A DNA stretch of 64,000 nucleotides from Mesorhizobium tamadayense. Lineage in GTDB: Bacteria > Pseudomonadota > Alphaproteobacteria > Rhizobiales > Rhizobiaceae. The DNA lies in the NCBI RefSeq assembly GCF_003863365.1, contig NZ_RQXT01000010.1:1-64000 (forward strand), given 5' to 3'. Positions 8,758-17,090 of the stretch are shown here, piece by piece. The notes beneath the pieces are model-generated. The model was not told the origin of the DNA, made no database searches, and saw only the letters and a list, made by a program, of their open reading frames with translations. The position numbers were made by a program, and so were the translations under genes. Numbering within the stretch: position 1 is the first letter of the stretch; each line of letters opens with the position of its first letter.

Positions 8758-9147
8758 CTATTGTCCGAGAAACCAGCTTTCGGGGTTTTTAATCGGCTCG
8801 CCGCGCTGCAGCGCCTGGATGCCCAGAATGCAGCGGACGATGAACCAGACGGCGACCGCGAACATCAGCACGAAGCCGATCACGAGCATCATCAGGACCA
8901 CCGAGATCAGCGCGTAGAGAAGGCCTATCCAGAAAGTCCTGATCAGGAACGTGTAGTGGCTTTCGACAAAGCCGCCCGCCTTGCCGCGATTGATATAGGC
9001 GAGAACGATACCGATGATGCCGGTCACGCCTATGGCAAGGCTGGTCAGGTAAAGAATGTAGATGACCAGCGCGTTGGTCTGACCTGGCTCAAGCCAGCGG
9101 TCGGTCTGGCGCGACCCCGTGTCCGGGCCTGGATTGGCATTGCTCAT
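8758..9147 (-). CDS. DUF4870-like integral membrane protein
   Basis: A 129-residue protein starting MSNANPGPDTG, with about four hydrophobic segments (NALVIYILYLTSLAIGVTG..., the central HYTFLIRTFWIGLLYALI, and LMMLVIGFVLMFAVAVWFIV). The layout and the GIQALQRGEP end fit the DUF4870 / Tic20-like small membrane family. A strong ribosome-binding site (GGAGGG) precedes ATG 9147, and that ATG overlaps the glcE stop as ATGA, implying coupled translation. Its position between glcE and glcF is unusual; a role in anchoring the glycolate oxidase to the membrane is possible but unproven. The frame is open for another 141 codons upstream, but that part overlaps glcE and is rejected. Confidence 0.85.
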   Translation of the reverse strand: MSNANPGPDTGSRQTDRWLEPGQTNALVIYILYLTSLAIGVTGIIGIVLAYINRGKAGGFVESHYTFLIRTFWIGLLYALISVVLMMLVIGFVLMFAVAVWFIVRCILGIQALQRGEPIKNPESWFLGQ

Positions 9148-10400
9148 GGTGCTCTTCCCTCCGTTGACCGGGGAAGAGTAGCAGAGCTGGAACCGGGCGC
9201 CATGCGGCCGGGGTTGAGAATATGCTTCGGATCGAACTCGGCCTTGAGCCGCGCCGAGAGCGCCGCAAGATGCGGCGGCTGCGGCTCGAACACCGGCAGT
9301 GCCGCGCGGTGCGGGGCCGACGCGCGCACCAGCGTCGCATGGCCGCCGCCGAATTTTCTGATCAGCCCGCGCAATAGCTCGGCTTCCGGGTCGTCCTCGC
9401 GCATCGAGAGCCATACCAGCCCACCTTGCCAGTCGTAGAAGGCGTCGGCCGCAGCCTGCATGCGCAGCGCCATCACCATGTGGAGCGCCTGCGATGGCGC
9501 CATCGAGACGCGCCAGACCGGCCTCGCGCCGCCGTCGGCGAAGGGCGCGCAGTCGCGGACATCGCGCCAAATGGTTTTCGACGCCTCGCCCGCGATCTCT
9601 TGCAGCGGGCCGGCCTTGCCGAGCAGTTGTTTCAACGCCTCGATGCGATAGACGACCGAAGGACCAAAGCCTTCGACGCGCAGCAGCGTCGCGGCGTTGC
9701 TTCCCAGATGGCCGGCGGCGACGCGCGCGGCGATCCGCTCCGGCAGATGCGCCGCGCTCGACACTTCGGCGCTGGAACCCAGCGCCAGCGCCATGGCCGC
9801 CGCCGCGGCATCGTCGAGCAGGCCGCGGATAGCGAGCGTCACCTCGGTCTCTGCCGCGGGCAGGACCTTGAAGGTGACGTCAGTCAGCACCGCGAGCGTG
9901 CCCCAGCTGCCTGCCATCAGCTTGGAGAGATCGTAGCCGGTGACGTTCTTGACGACGCGGCCGCCCGACTTGAAGGCCTCGCCGCGGCCCGAAACCGCCG
10001 ATATGCCGAGGATGTGGTCGCGCGCCGCACCGGCCTTCAGCCGCCGCGGGCCGGAGAGGTTCGAAGCCAGCACGCCGCCGATGGTGCCCCTGCCCGGCTC
10101 GCCGCCGAGCAGCGGGCCATAGTCCATGGGTTCGAAAGCGAACTGCTGGCCGTTCTCGGCAAGCAGCTTTTCGACTTCGGCGAGCGGCGTGCCCGCCCGT
10201 GCCGAAAGCACCAACTCGGCCGGCTCGTAGAGGGTGACGCCGGTGAGTTTGGAGAGCTCGAGCGTGTGCTCGGTCTGTTGCGGGCGGCCGATGCCGCGTT
10301 TGGAGCCGTGGCCGAGGATTTCAACGGGTGTTTCTTCGGCGGCTGCCCATTGGATGGTGGAGAGGACTTCGGCTGACGTGGCGGGGGTGAAGGTGGTCAT
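9144..10400 (-). CDS. glcE: Glycolate oxidase FAD-binding subunit (GlcE)
   Basis: Second flavin subunit of glycolate dehydrogenase, 418 residues. It has an FAD_binding_4 (PCMH/VAO-type) domain in the first ~180 residues (GHGSKRGIG, LSARAGTPLAEVE, GRGTIGGVLASN, VVKNVTGYDLSKLM) and the C-terminal FAD-linked oxidase region ending HILNPGRM. I chose ATG 10400 because the upstream 46 codons lie in a palindromic repeat. The stop overlaps the DUF4870 start. The gene is separated from glcD by about 240 bases occupied by a repeat, so it may need its own promoter or rely on read-through. Confidence 0.94.
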   Translation of the reverse strand: MTTFTPATSAEVLSTIQWAAAEETPVEILGHGSKRGIGRPQQTEHTLELSKLTGVTLYEPAELVLSARAGTPLAEVEKLLAENGQQFAFEPMDYGPLLGGEPGRGTIGGVLASNLSGPRRLKAGAARDHILGISAVSGRGEAFKSGGRVVKNVTGYDLSKLMAGSWGTLAVLTDVTFKVLPAAETEVTLAIRGLLDDAAAAAMALALGSSAEVSSAAHLPERIAARVAAGHLGSNAATLLRVEGFGPSVVYRIEALKQLLGKAGPLQEIAGEASKTIWRDVRDCAPFADGGARPVWRVSMAPSQALHMVMALRMQAAADAFYDWQGGLVWLSMREDDPEAELLRGLIRKFGGGHATLVRASAPHRAALPVFEPQPPHLAALSARLKAEFDPKHILNPGRMAPGSSSATLPRSTEGRAP

Positions 10401-10419
10401 GGGCGCACCTCCTTCTTCG

Positions 10420-10618
10420 CCCCCGCGAAGCGGGGGAGAGGAGATAGGCCGCGTTCCTTCGCACCCCCCTCTGTCCTGCCGGACATCTCCCCCGCAAGCG
10501 GGGAGATTGGCAGTTTCGGCGCCTCGCCTTCCCGCCAACGGTTGAGATTGGCGAAACCCGACGCGACATCTGATCTCCCCCCTTGAGGGGGAGATGTCCG
10601 GCAGGACAAAGGGGGGTG
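10420..10618. repeat. RIME-like palindromic element between glcD and glcE
   Basis: The whole glcE-glcD gap (10401-10639) is a nested palindrome. Small hairpins are CCCCCGC 10420-10426 with GCGGGGG 10430-10436, a CATCTCC...GGAGAT stem near 10484-10508, and ATCTCCCCC/GGGGGAGAT near 10570-10595. The outer arms at about 10462-10492 and 10588-10618 (core TGTCCTGCCGGACATCTCC and its complement) are inverted copies of each other. Between them is a module (GATTGGCGAAAC) shared with 3594-3740. This suggests a mobile or formerly mobile non-coding element inserted in the glc operon. Confidence 0.75.
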
Positions 10619-10639
10619 TTCAAGCGCCAATGTAGCCAT

Positions 10640-12136
10640 TCAAAACCTCGGAATATCCGGAAACGCCACTTGGCCGCGATGCACATGCATGCGCCCCAAC
10701 TCGGCGCAGCGCCGCAGTTGCGGGAAGACCTTGCCGGGGTTGAGCAGATGGTTGGGGTCGAAGGCGCATTTGACGCGCATCTGCTGGTCGAGGTCGATCT
10801 GGTTGAACATTTCGGGCATCAGGTCGCGCTTCTCGACGCCGACGCCATGCTCGCCGGTCAGCACGCCGCCGACCTCGACACACAGCCGCAGGATGTCGGC
10901 GCCGAAGCTCTCGGCCTTGTCGAGCTCGCCCGGCACGTTGGCGTCGTAGAGGATCAGCGGGTGCAGATTGCCGTCGCCGGCATGGAAGACATTGGCGACG
11001 CCGAGCCCGTATTTCTCGGAAAGGTCGCGCATGCCGGCGAGCACCCGCGGCAGCTCCTTGCGCGGGATGGTGCCGTCCATGCAGTAGTAATCGGGCGAGA
11101 TGCGGCCGACCGCCGGGAAGGCAGCCTTGCGGCCGGCCCAAAAACTCAGCCGCTCCTGCTCCGACTGCGAGATGCGGCAAGTGGTCGAGCCGTTGCGATA
11201 GGCGATCGCCTCGACCAGGCCGATGAGGTGATCGACCTCGACGCTCGGTCCGTCGAGTTCGACGATCAAGAGCGCCTCGACATCGAGCGGATAGCCGGCA
11301 TGGACGAAATCTTCCGCCGCGTGGATCGCCGGGCGGTCCATCATCTCCATGCCGCCGGGGATGATGCCGGCGCCGATGATGTCGGCGACGCATTGGCCGC
11401 TCTCTTCGCTGGTCGGGAAGCCGATCAGCAGCGCGCGCGCCGTCTCCGGCTTCTTTAGGATGCGCACCGTGACTTCGGTGACGACGCCGAGCAGGCCTTC
11501 GGAGCCGGTCATGACGCCAAGCAAATCATAACCTTCCTGGTCGAGATGGCTGCCGCCGAGCCGCACCACCTCGCCATTCATCAGCACCATCTCGATGCCC
11601 AGCACGTTGTTGGCGGTGAGCCCGTATTTCAGGCAGTGCACACCGCCGGAATTCTCCGCGACGTTGCCGCCGATCGAGCATGCGATCTGGGAGGATGGAT
11701 CGGGGGCGTAGTAGAAGCCCTCCTGCTCAACGGCGGTGGTGATGCCGAGATTGGTGACGCCCGGCTGGGCGACGACGACGCGGTTGGGATAGTCGATCGC
11801 GAGGATGCGGTTGAAGCGGCTCATCACCAGAAGCACCGCATCCTCGAGCGGCAGCGCGCCGCCGGAGAGCGAGGTGCCGGAGCCGCGCGGCACGACGCGA
11901 ATGTTGCGCTCATTGCAGTATTTCAAGACACGCGAGACCTGCGCCACCGTTTCCGGCAACACCACCACCAGCGGCAGTTGCCGGTAGGCGGTGAGGCCAT
12001 CGCTCTCGAAAGCGCGCATTTCGTTGGCCGCGTCGACGACGCCCTCGCCCGGCACGATGATGCGCATGTCGGCAACGATCTCGGCGCGCCGGCCAAGCGT
12101 CCCGGCTTCTGGCTTCGGCATGGCAAGGCCGGACAT
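10640..12136 (-). CDS. glcD: Glycolate oxidase subunit GlcD
   Basis: Main FAD subunit of glycolate dehydrogenase, 498 residues. The N-terminal FAD_binding_4 domain shows VVPRGSGTSLSGGALP, VVVAQPGVTN, IGGNVAENSGGVHCLKYG; the C-terminal FAD-oxidase domain shows NVFHAGDGNLHPL and GGVLTGEHGVGVEKR, as in GlcD and D-lactate dehydrogenases. The presence of glcE and glcF downstream favours glycolate. I chose ATG 12136 (MSGLAMPKPEAG) because GGAGGAAG precedes it at proper spacing; an ATG nine codons upstream is less likely. It is first in the group on the minus strand. Confidence 0.95.
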   Translation of the reverse strand: MSGLAMPKPEAGTLGRRAEIVADMRIIVPGEGVVDAANEMRAFESDGLTAYRQLPLVVVLPETVAQVSRVLKYCNERNIRVVPRGSGTSLSGGALPLEDAVLLVMSRFNRILAIDYPNRVVVAQPGVTNLGITTAVEQEGFYYAPDPSSQIACSIGGNVAENSGGVHCLKYGLTANNVLGIEMVLMNGEVVRLGGSHLDQEGYDLLGVMTGSEGLLGVVTEVTVRILKKPETARALLIGFPTSEESGQCVADIIGAGIIPGGMEMMDRPAIHAAEDFVHAGYPLDVEALLIVELDGPSVEVDHLIGLVEAIAYRNGSTTCRISQSEQERLSFWAGRKAAFPAVGRISPDYYCMDGTIPRKELPRVLAGMRDLSEKYGLGVANVFHAGDGNLHPLILYDANVPGELDKAESFGADILRLCVEVGGVLTGEHGVGVEKRDLMPEMFNQIDLDQQMRVKCAFDPNHLLNPGKVFPQLRRCAELGRMHVHRGQVAFPDIPRF

Positions 12137-12293
12137 CGGCACTTCCTCCACTCGACTGGTCAAAATCTTTTACCAGCTAGGACCATTCGTTGCAAACGCC
12201 GCTTTGGTCGGAATGCGATCGCGAACGCGAGCGAAGTTTCCGCAGCGGCAATCTGCCGCGACGCTTACCTGTCTCACAATGTTGTCCGAAAGG

Positions 12294-13610
12294 CTATTCG
12301 CCGGGATGTTTCGCCGGCTCGGAGTGCATGCGCCGGACGCGGCGCACGCCCCACCAGACGAGCAGGATCGCGACCGGCACGGAGGCCGCCGTGATAACCT
12401 CCGGCGCGAAGGCATGGCCGAAGATCGAGGCGCCCTTGGCGACATAGCCGATGAGGCCGACGACATAGTAGGAGACGGCGGCGACAGAGAGGCCTTCGAC
12501 GGTCTGCTGCAGGCGCAGCTGCAGCCGGGCGCGGTTGTTCATCGAGGCCAGAAGATCGCGGTTCTGCTTCTCGACCTCGACATCGACCCAGGTGCGCAGC
12601 AGCGTGGTGGCGCGGGTGAGCTTGCGCGACAGGTTGGCCTGGCGCTCCTCGACGGAGCGGCACGTGCGCATGGCCGGCGCCATGCGCCGCTGCAGGAAGC
12701 CCGCCCAGGTGTCGTAGCCCTGCACCGGTTCTTCATCCAGCGCCTCCAGTCTCTCGGTGACGATGCCGTCATAGGCGCGGCTGGCGCCGAAACGGTAAAG
12801 GCTGGAGGCTGCATCGGCCTCCAGCTCGGCGGCAAGCTCGGTGAGATCGGCGAGCAGGGTCTGGTTGTCGCGGGTTTCGACTGCCTTCATCTCCAGCGTG
12901 GTCTGCGCCAGCCGATCCTCGATGCGGCGGGCGCGGCCCGACAGGGTCAGCGCCAGCGGCAGGCCGAGCATGGCGAGCGTCCTATAGGTTTCGATGTCGA
13001 TCAGCCGCTGCGACAAGGCGCCGGTGCTTGCCGGCGTCAGACCGCGGTCGAGCACCAGCATGCGGGTAAGGCCATCGCCGTCCTGGCGGAAATCGGTGAC
13101 GATGGCGGCGGCACCCCGCTCGACCAGCGAATAGCAGAGGCTGGTCGGGTCGAAGCCGGCGATCTGCTTCTCGCTCGCCTGCGTCCATTTGCGGATCTCG
13201 AGCCGAATGCCGGAAATCACCGTTCCTGGCGGCGAGAAGCCGTTGCCGAAAGGCGAATCCTCCTGGACCCGGTTGTTTTCGGCCAGCGGCCCTTCCCATA
13301 GATAGGTCGAGAATTCCGTGTGCCGCTCCCAGCGCAGCGTGCCCTTGCCCCATTTCATGGCGTGGTGGCGGGCATGCCGTTCGGGCGCCGCGATGCCGAG
13401 CCGGCGCGACAGGTCCGACAGCACCGCAAGATCGACGGCCGAGCCGCCTTCGGTCATGAAGGACAGCTGGATAAGCACGCGCGGCTTCTCCACCAGCGGA
13501 TGCGGGCGGGCATGGACCTCGCCCAAGGCGCCGGGGCGTCCCTCATGCGCCGGAAAGCCCATGACGCTGCCCTGGGCGCGCGGCTGGAATTCGAGATTGG
13601 CGTCCGACAC
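12294..13610 (-). CDS. DUF3422 family membrane protein
   Basis: A 438-residue protein of the DUF3422 type, common in Rhizobiales and other proteobacteria and of unknown function. The bulk is soluble and includes a helical, probably coiled-coil segment (about residues 250-380, rich in Glu/Arg/Leu). Two transmembrane helices follow near the C-terminus (GLSVAAVSYYVVGLIGYVA, and the segment before LLVWWGVRR). I chose GTG 13610 (MSDANLEFQPR) because a strong AGGGGGA site precedes it; the frame continues to 13685 without one. It diverges from the FadR-type regulator, sharing the 13611-13817 intergenic region. Confidence 0.8.
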   Translation of the reverse strand: MSDANLEFQPRAQGSVMGFPAHEGRPGALGEVHARPHPLVEKPRVLIQLSFMTEGGSAVDLAVLSDLSRRLGIAAPERHARHHAMKWGKGTLRWERHTEFSTYLWEGPLAENNRVQEDSPFGNGFSPPGTVISGIRLEIRKWTQASEKQIAGFDPTSLCYSLVERGAAAIVTDFRQDGDGLTRMLVLDRGLTPASTGALSQRLIDIETYRTLAMLGLPLALTLSGRARRIEDRLAQTTLEMKAVETRDNQTLLADLTELAAELEADAASSLYRFGASRAYDGIVTERLEALDEEPVQGYDTWAGFLQRRMAPAMRTCRSVEERQANLSRKLTRATTLLRTWVDVEVEKQNRDLLASMNNRARLQLRLQQTVEGLSVAAVSYYVVGLIGYVAKGASIFGHAFAPEVITAASVPVAILLVWWGVRRVRRMHSEPAKHPGE

Positions 13611-13739
13611 GGCTGGTCCCCCTGGTTTCGACCGTTCGTGCAATCGCGTTGTCTTGCGGCAATCGGCAAGGCACGTAAACAGCAAATTTTAGCAGCCGCC
13701 GGTGCAACGGCGCGGTGACGGAACCGACCGGATCCAGTG

Positions 13740-13764
13740 AATTGGATAAATAATTTGACCAGTT
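13740..13764. promoter_or_regulatory. Possible operator of the FadR-type regulator
   Basis: AATTGG and CCAGTT half-sites at 13740-13745 and 13759-13764 form an imperfect palindrome around an AT-rich centre, in otherwise GC-rich DNA, between the divergent DUF3422 and regulator genes and about 55 bases before the regulator start. FadR/GntR regulators of lactate genes bind short inverted repeats with TTGGT...ACCAA half-sites, which this only partly resembles. Confidence 0.35.
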
Positions 13765-13817
13765 GGCGACAGAGGCTTTAATCTGCGCGACATCCATCCC
13801 GTTCCCAGGCGCCTGCG

Positions 13818-14621
13818 TTGAGCGATATCTTCTCCAGGATCGAGCATTCGCGCACCGCCGACGAGGTGGTGCAGCAGATCGAAAGCCTGATCCTGGAGGG
13901 CGTGCTGCGCACGGGCGACCGGTTGCCGGGCGAGCGCGAGCTGGCGCGCCAGTTCGACGTTTCGCGGCCGATCCTGCGCGATGCGTTGAAGGCGCTGGAG
14001 GGGCGCGGGCTGCTGACCACCAGGCCGGGCGGCGGCACCCATGTCGCCGACGTCATCGGCCAGCTGTTCACCAGGCCGGTGACCGACCTCATCTCGACGC
14101 ACCGCAAGGCGGTGACCGACTATCTGGAATACCGCCGCGAGATCGAGGCGGTGGCGGCCGAATATGCGGCGCGGCGCGCGACGCCGGAGGACCTGGCGCT
14201 GCTCGACCGCATCATGGCGCGCATGGACGAAGCGCACCGGACCGGCGACTTCGACGACGAGGCGGAAATCGACGTCGAATTCCATCACGCGGTCTGCGAA
14301 TGCGCGCACAACATCATCCTTTTGCACACCTTGCGATCCTGCTACCGGCTGCTCTCCGAGGGGGTGTTCCAAAACCGGCTCCTGGTGTTCACCGTGCCCG
14401 GCGCGCGAGACGCGCTGCTCCAGCAGCACCGGGCGATCCATGCCGCGATCAAGGCGGCAGATCCGATCGCGGCGCGCAAGGCTGCGATGGACCACATCAC
14501 CTATGTCGAGCGCTCCATGGCGGAAGCCGAGCGCAGCGGCGACTGGCAGCGCGTCTCGCGGCTGAGGCTCAGGCAGCGCTCGGAAGCCGGCGACATCGAA
14601 CCCACACGCAAACGCTCCTAA
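13818..14621 (+). CDS. FadR-subfamily GntR regulator, probably of lldD
   Basis: Transcription factor of 267 residues with an N-terminal winged helix-turn-helix (residues ~15-75, GDRLPGERELARQFDVSRPI) and a C-terminal FCD all-helical effector domain (~95-225, with the metal-site pattern R-E-x-E...E-x-D-x-E-F-H-H). Such proteins (LldR, PdhR, GlcC) sense organic acids. It sits 23 bases before lldD on the same strand, so L-lactate is the most likely effector; a role in glycolate control (GlcC-like) is the alternative. The start is TTG at 13818 with only a weak ribosome site, so the N-terminus is uncertain by a few residues. Confidence 0.88.
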   Translation: MSDIFSRIEHSRTADEVVQQIESLILEGVLRTGDRLPGERELARQFDVSRPILRDALKALEGRGLLTTRPGGGTHVADVIGQLFTRPVTDLISTHRKAVTDYLEYRREIEAVAAEYAARRATPEDLALLDRIMARMDEAHRTGDFDDEAEIDVEFHHAVCECAHNIILLHTLRSCYRLLSEGVFQNRLLVFTVPGARDALLQQHRAIHAAIKAADPIAARKAAMDHITYVERSMAEAERSGDWQRVSRLRLRQRSEAGDIEPTRKRS

Positions 14622-14644
14622 GCATCGATCAAGCGGGGACCACC

Positions 14645-15781
14645 ATGAGCGACATCCTCACCATAGCCGACCTCAAGGACCTGGCGCGCCGCAAGGTGCC
14701 GAAGATGTTCTTCGACTACGCCGATTCCGGCGCCTGGACCGAGAGCACCTACCGCGCCAACGAAGAGGATTTCGGCAAGATAAAATTCCGCCAGCGCGTG
14801 CTGGTCGACATGAGCAACCGCTCGCTGGAATCGACCATGATCGGCCAGAAGGTGTCGATGCCGGTGGCGCTCGCCCCGACCGGGCTGACCGGCATGCAGC
14901 ATGCCGACGGCGAGATGCTGGCGGCGCAGGCGGCGGAGGAGTTCGGCGTGCCGTTCACGCTGTCGACCATGAGCATCTGCTCTATCGAAGACGTGGCTTC
15001 GGTGACCAAGAAGCCGTTCTGGTTCCAGCTTTACGTGCTGCGCGACAAGGATTTCGTGCTCAACCTCATCGACCGTGCCAAGGCGGCGAAGTGCTCGGCG
15101 CTGGTGCTGACGCTCGACCTTCAGGTCCTCGGCCAGCGCCACAAGGATGTGCGCAACGGACTATCGGCGCCGCCCAAGATGACGCTCGCCAACATCATCG
15201 ACCTGGCCATCAAGCCGCGCTGGTGCCTGGGCATCGCCGGCACGCCGCGCCGAACCTTTCGCAACATCGTCGGCCACGCCAAGGGCGTCGGCGACGTCTC
15301 TTCACTGTCGTCCTGGACGACGGAGCAATTCGATCCGAAGCTTTCGTGGAAGGACGTCGCCTGGATCAAGGAGCGCTGGGGCGGCAAGCTGATCCTGAAG
15401 GGCATCCTCGACAAGGAGGACGCGCTGATGGCGGCCGAGACCGGCGCCGACGCCATTGTCGTGTCGAACCATGGCGGGCGGCAGCTCGACGGCGCCCCTT
15501 CTTCGATCTCGGTGCTGGAAGAGATCGCCGATGCGGTCGGCGACAGGATCGAGGTGCATATGGACGGCGGCATCCGCTCGGGCCAGGACGTGCTCAAGGC
15601 ACTCTGCCTCGGCGCCAAGGGCACCTATATCGGCCGGCCCTTCCTTTACGGGCTCGGCGCGATGGGCAAGGCGGGCGTCACCAAGGCGCTGGAGATCATC
15701 CGCAAGGAAATGGACATCACACTGGCACTGTGCGGCAAGCGGCTGGTGACCGACATGGGCAAAGACCAGTTGCGGCGCTAG
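14645..15781 (+). CDS. lldD: L-lactate dehydrogenase, FMN alpha-hydroxyacid family (LldD)
   Basis: FMN enzyme oxidising L-lactate to pyruvate at the membrane, 378 residues, typical length. Visible family features are the substrate Tyr in MFFDYADSGAW, the flavin-binding ALAPTGLTGMQH region, WFQLYVLRD, and the active-site SNHGGRQLDGAPSS with catalytic His and Arg, followed by MDGGIRSGQDVLKA and GRPFLYGLGA. The usual TVD-x-P-VLG motif reads TLDLQVLGQRHKD. It follows the FadR-type regulator on the same strand with GGGG before the ATG. Another alpha-hydroxyacid substrate cannot be excluded. Confidence 0.92.
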   Translation: MSDILTIADLKDLARRKVPKMFFDYADSGAWTESTYRANEEDFGKIKFRQRVLVDMSNRSLESTMIGQKVSMPVALAPTGLTGMQHADGEMLAAQAAEEFGVPFTLSTMSICSIEDVASVTKKPFWFQLYVLRDKDFVLNLIDRAKAAKCSALVLTLDLQVLGQRHKDVRNGLSAPPKMTLANIIDLAIKPRWCLGIAGTPRRTFRNIVGHAKGVGDVSSLSSWTTEQFDPKLSWKDVAWIKERWGGKLILKGILDKEDALMAAETGADAIVVSNHGGRQLDGAPSSISVLEEIADAVGDRIEVHMDGGIRSGQDVLKALCLGAKGTYIGRPFLYGLGAMGKAGVTKALEIIRKEMDITLALCGKRLVTDMGKDQLRR

Positions 15782-15841
15782 GGCCTTATTCATCGATCCG
15801 CCCTAGTTTCCCGTGATGACCGACACGGGAAGACGCCAGCC

Positions 15842-16612
15842 TTGACTGAGACCGGCATCCATTTTCTCGACGCGCGCGGGCCTGACGGCATGCGGCTCTA
15901 TGCGATCGGCGACGTGCATGGCCGTCACGACCTTCTCGCCGCCATGCACCGCCGTATCGAGAGCGAGCTGGAACACGCGCCAAAGTCCGATTGGCGCATC
16001 ATCCATCTCGGCGACTATGTCGACCGCGGGCCGGACTCGAAAAGCGTCATCGAATTCCTGATCGAGGCGCGGAGGCGTGATCCCCGCAACATCATGCTTG
16101 CCGGCAACCACGACATCGGCATGCTCGATTTCCTTGCCAAACCCGATCCGGATGGCTTGTTCATGCGCTATGGCGGCGTCCAGACCGCGGCGTCATATGG
16201 GGTGAAGCTCTCGACCGGCAGCAGCTGGTTCGGCAGGTCGGACGAGGCGCTGGCGCACGGCAACGCAGCATTGGTCGAAGCGGTGCCGCAAACCCATATC
16301 GACTTCCTGCGCTCGCTGTCCTTTTCGGTGACCTTCGGCGACTTCTTCTTCTGTCATGCCGGCATCAGGCCCGGCATTCCGCTGGAAAGCCAGAGTCCGC
16401 TGGACCTGATCTGGATTCGCGACGCCTTCCACGACTACCCCGGCCTTTATCCGAAGGTGATCGTGCACGGGCACACACCGGTGCCGGAGGCCGAGGTGAT
16501 GGCCAACCGCGTCAATGTCGACACGCTCGCCTGGCAGTCGGGAATGCTGAGCGCGCTCGCCGTGAACGGCGCTGAAAAGCGTATCCTGATGGTCGAGGGA
16601 AAGGCGTTCTAG
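15842..16612 (+). CDS. PPP-family metallophosphatase (Ser/Thr phosphatase-like)
   Basis: Calcineurin-like metallophosphoesterase of 256 residues with the complete bimetal motif set: GDVHGRHD, GDYVDRGPDS, GNHD, CHAG and HGHT. The spacing matches bacterial PPP phosphatases (PrpA/PrpB, lambda phosphatase) and the related ApaH hydrolases, so substrates may be phosphoproteins or dinucleoside polyphosphates. It starts with TTG at 15842 behind GGGAAG; the next in-frame Met (MRLYAIGD, residue 17) begins right at the domain and is a less likely start. It is 60 bases after lldD, perhaps a separate transcript. Confidence 0.88.
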   Translation: MTETGIHFLDARGPDGMRLYAIGDVHGRHDLLAAMHRRIESELEHAPKSDWRIIHLGDYVDRGPDSKSVIEFLIEARRRDPRNIMLAGNHDIGMLDFLAKPDPDGLFMRYGGVQTAASYGVKLSTGSSWFGRSDEALAHGNAALVEAVPQTHIDFLRSLSFSVTFGDFFFCHAGIRPGIPLESQSPLDLIWIRDAFHDYPGLYPKVIVHGHTPVPEAEVMANRVNVDTLAWQSGMLSALAVNGAEKRILMVEGKAF

Positions 16613-16663
16613 CCATGATCCGACTGTGGGACCAGCTTTCCGTTTGTCGGGAAGGATCAGGCT

Positions 16664-16804
16664 TTAGCGAAGCGCGGCGGTGACGCCGTAGCCGTCGACG
16701 GCCTGATGATTGTTGGCCGCGTCGGCGGAATAAATGCCGAGGCCGCACACGACGATGGCAGACAGCATTACAAAGGACAAAAGCGCTGCTTTCACGGACG
16801 TCAT
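16664..16804 (-). CDS. Very small signal-peptide-bearing protein (46 residues)
   Basis: A short frame not usually called by gene finders. It encodes 46 residues with a good signal-peptide or single-helix pattern (start MTSVKAALLSFVMLSAIVVC, then GLGIYSADAANN), leaving a mature peptide of roughly 20 residues ending in AALR. ATG 16804 has only a weak ribosome site. It lies between the phosphatase stop and a gene-free stretch (16805-17090, about 286 bases, where I see only an inverted GAAAC/GTTTC pair near 16855-16885). Coding is inferred from the hydrophobic pattern. Confidence 0.45.
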   Translation of the reverse strand: MTSVKAALLSFVMLSAIVVCGLGIYSADAANNHQAVDGYGVTAALR

Positions 16805-17090
16805 CTCTGGTTAAGCTTTCTGCATCTGTGCACGAGGCGGTTACCAATGCGTTGAAACGATAAAATGCGTCTCAATGTTTCGACGATTTCGCGCTTCTAG
16901 GCAGATTCTGTATCGCCGGTGTGTCGCCTGGATCACACAGAAGGTTCATGGCGGTTGCACGGACGATACAGGGCGGGCGCCTTCTAGGATGGCGGGCGCG
17001 CACAAGCCAAGAATGAACAGGGGTTTTCCCCAGGCGGAACTGCCGCGGCGTGCCAATTATGTCACGCCTGACGCACGAGCGGTGCGATGA

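Noticed and set aside
8758-9570. Longer version of the DUF4870 protein
   Set aside because: The first 141 codons overlap glcE out of frame; a strong ribosome site and ATGA overlap support the start at 9147.
13763-15781. Single 672-codon frame fusing a regulator-like and LldD part
   Set aside because: The N-terminal half is a shadow of the FadR-type gene in another frame; the real lldD begins at 14645 behind its own ribosome site.
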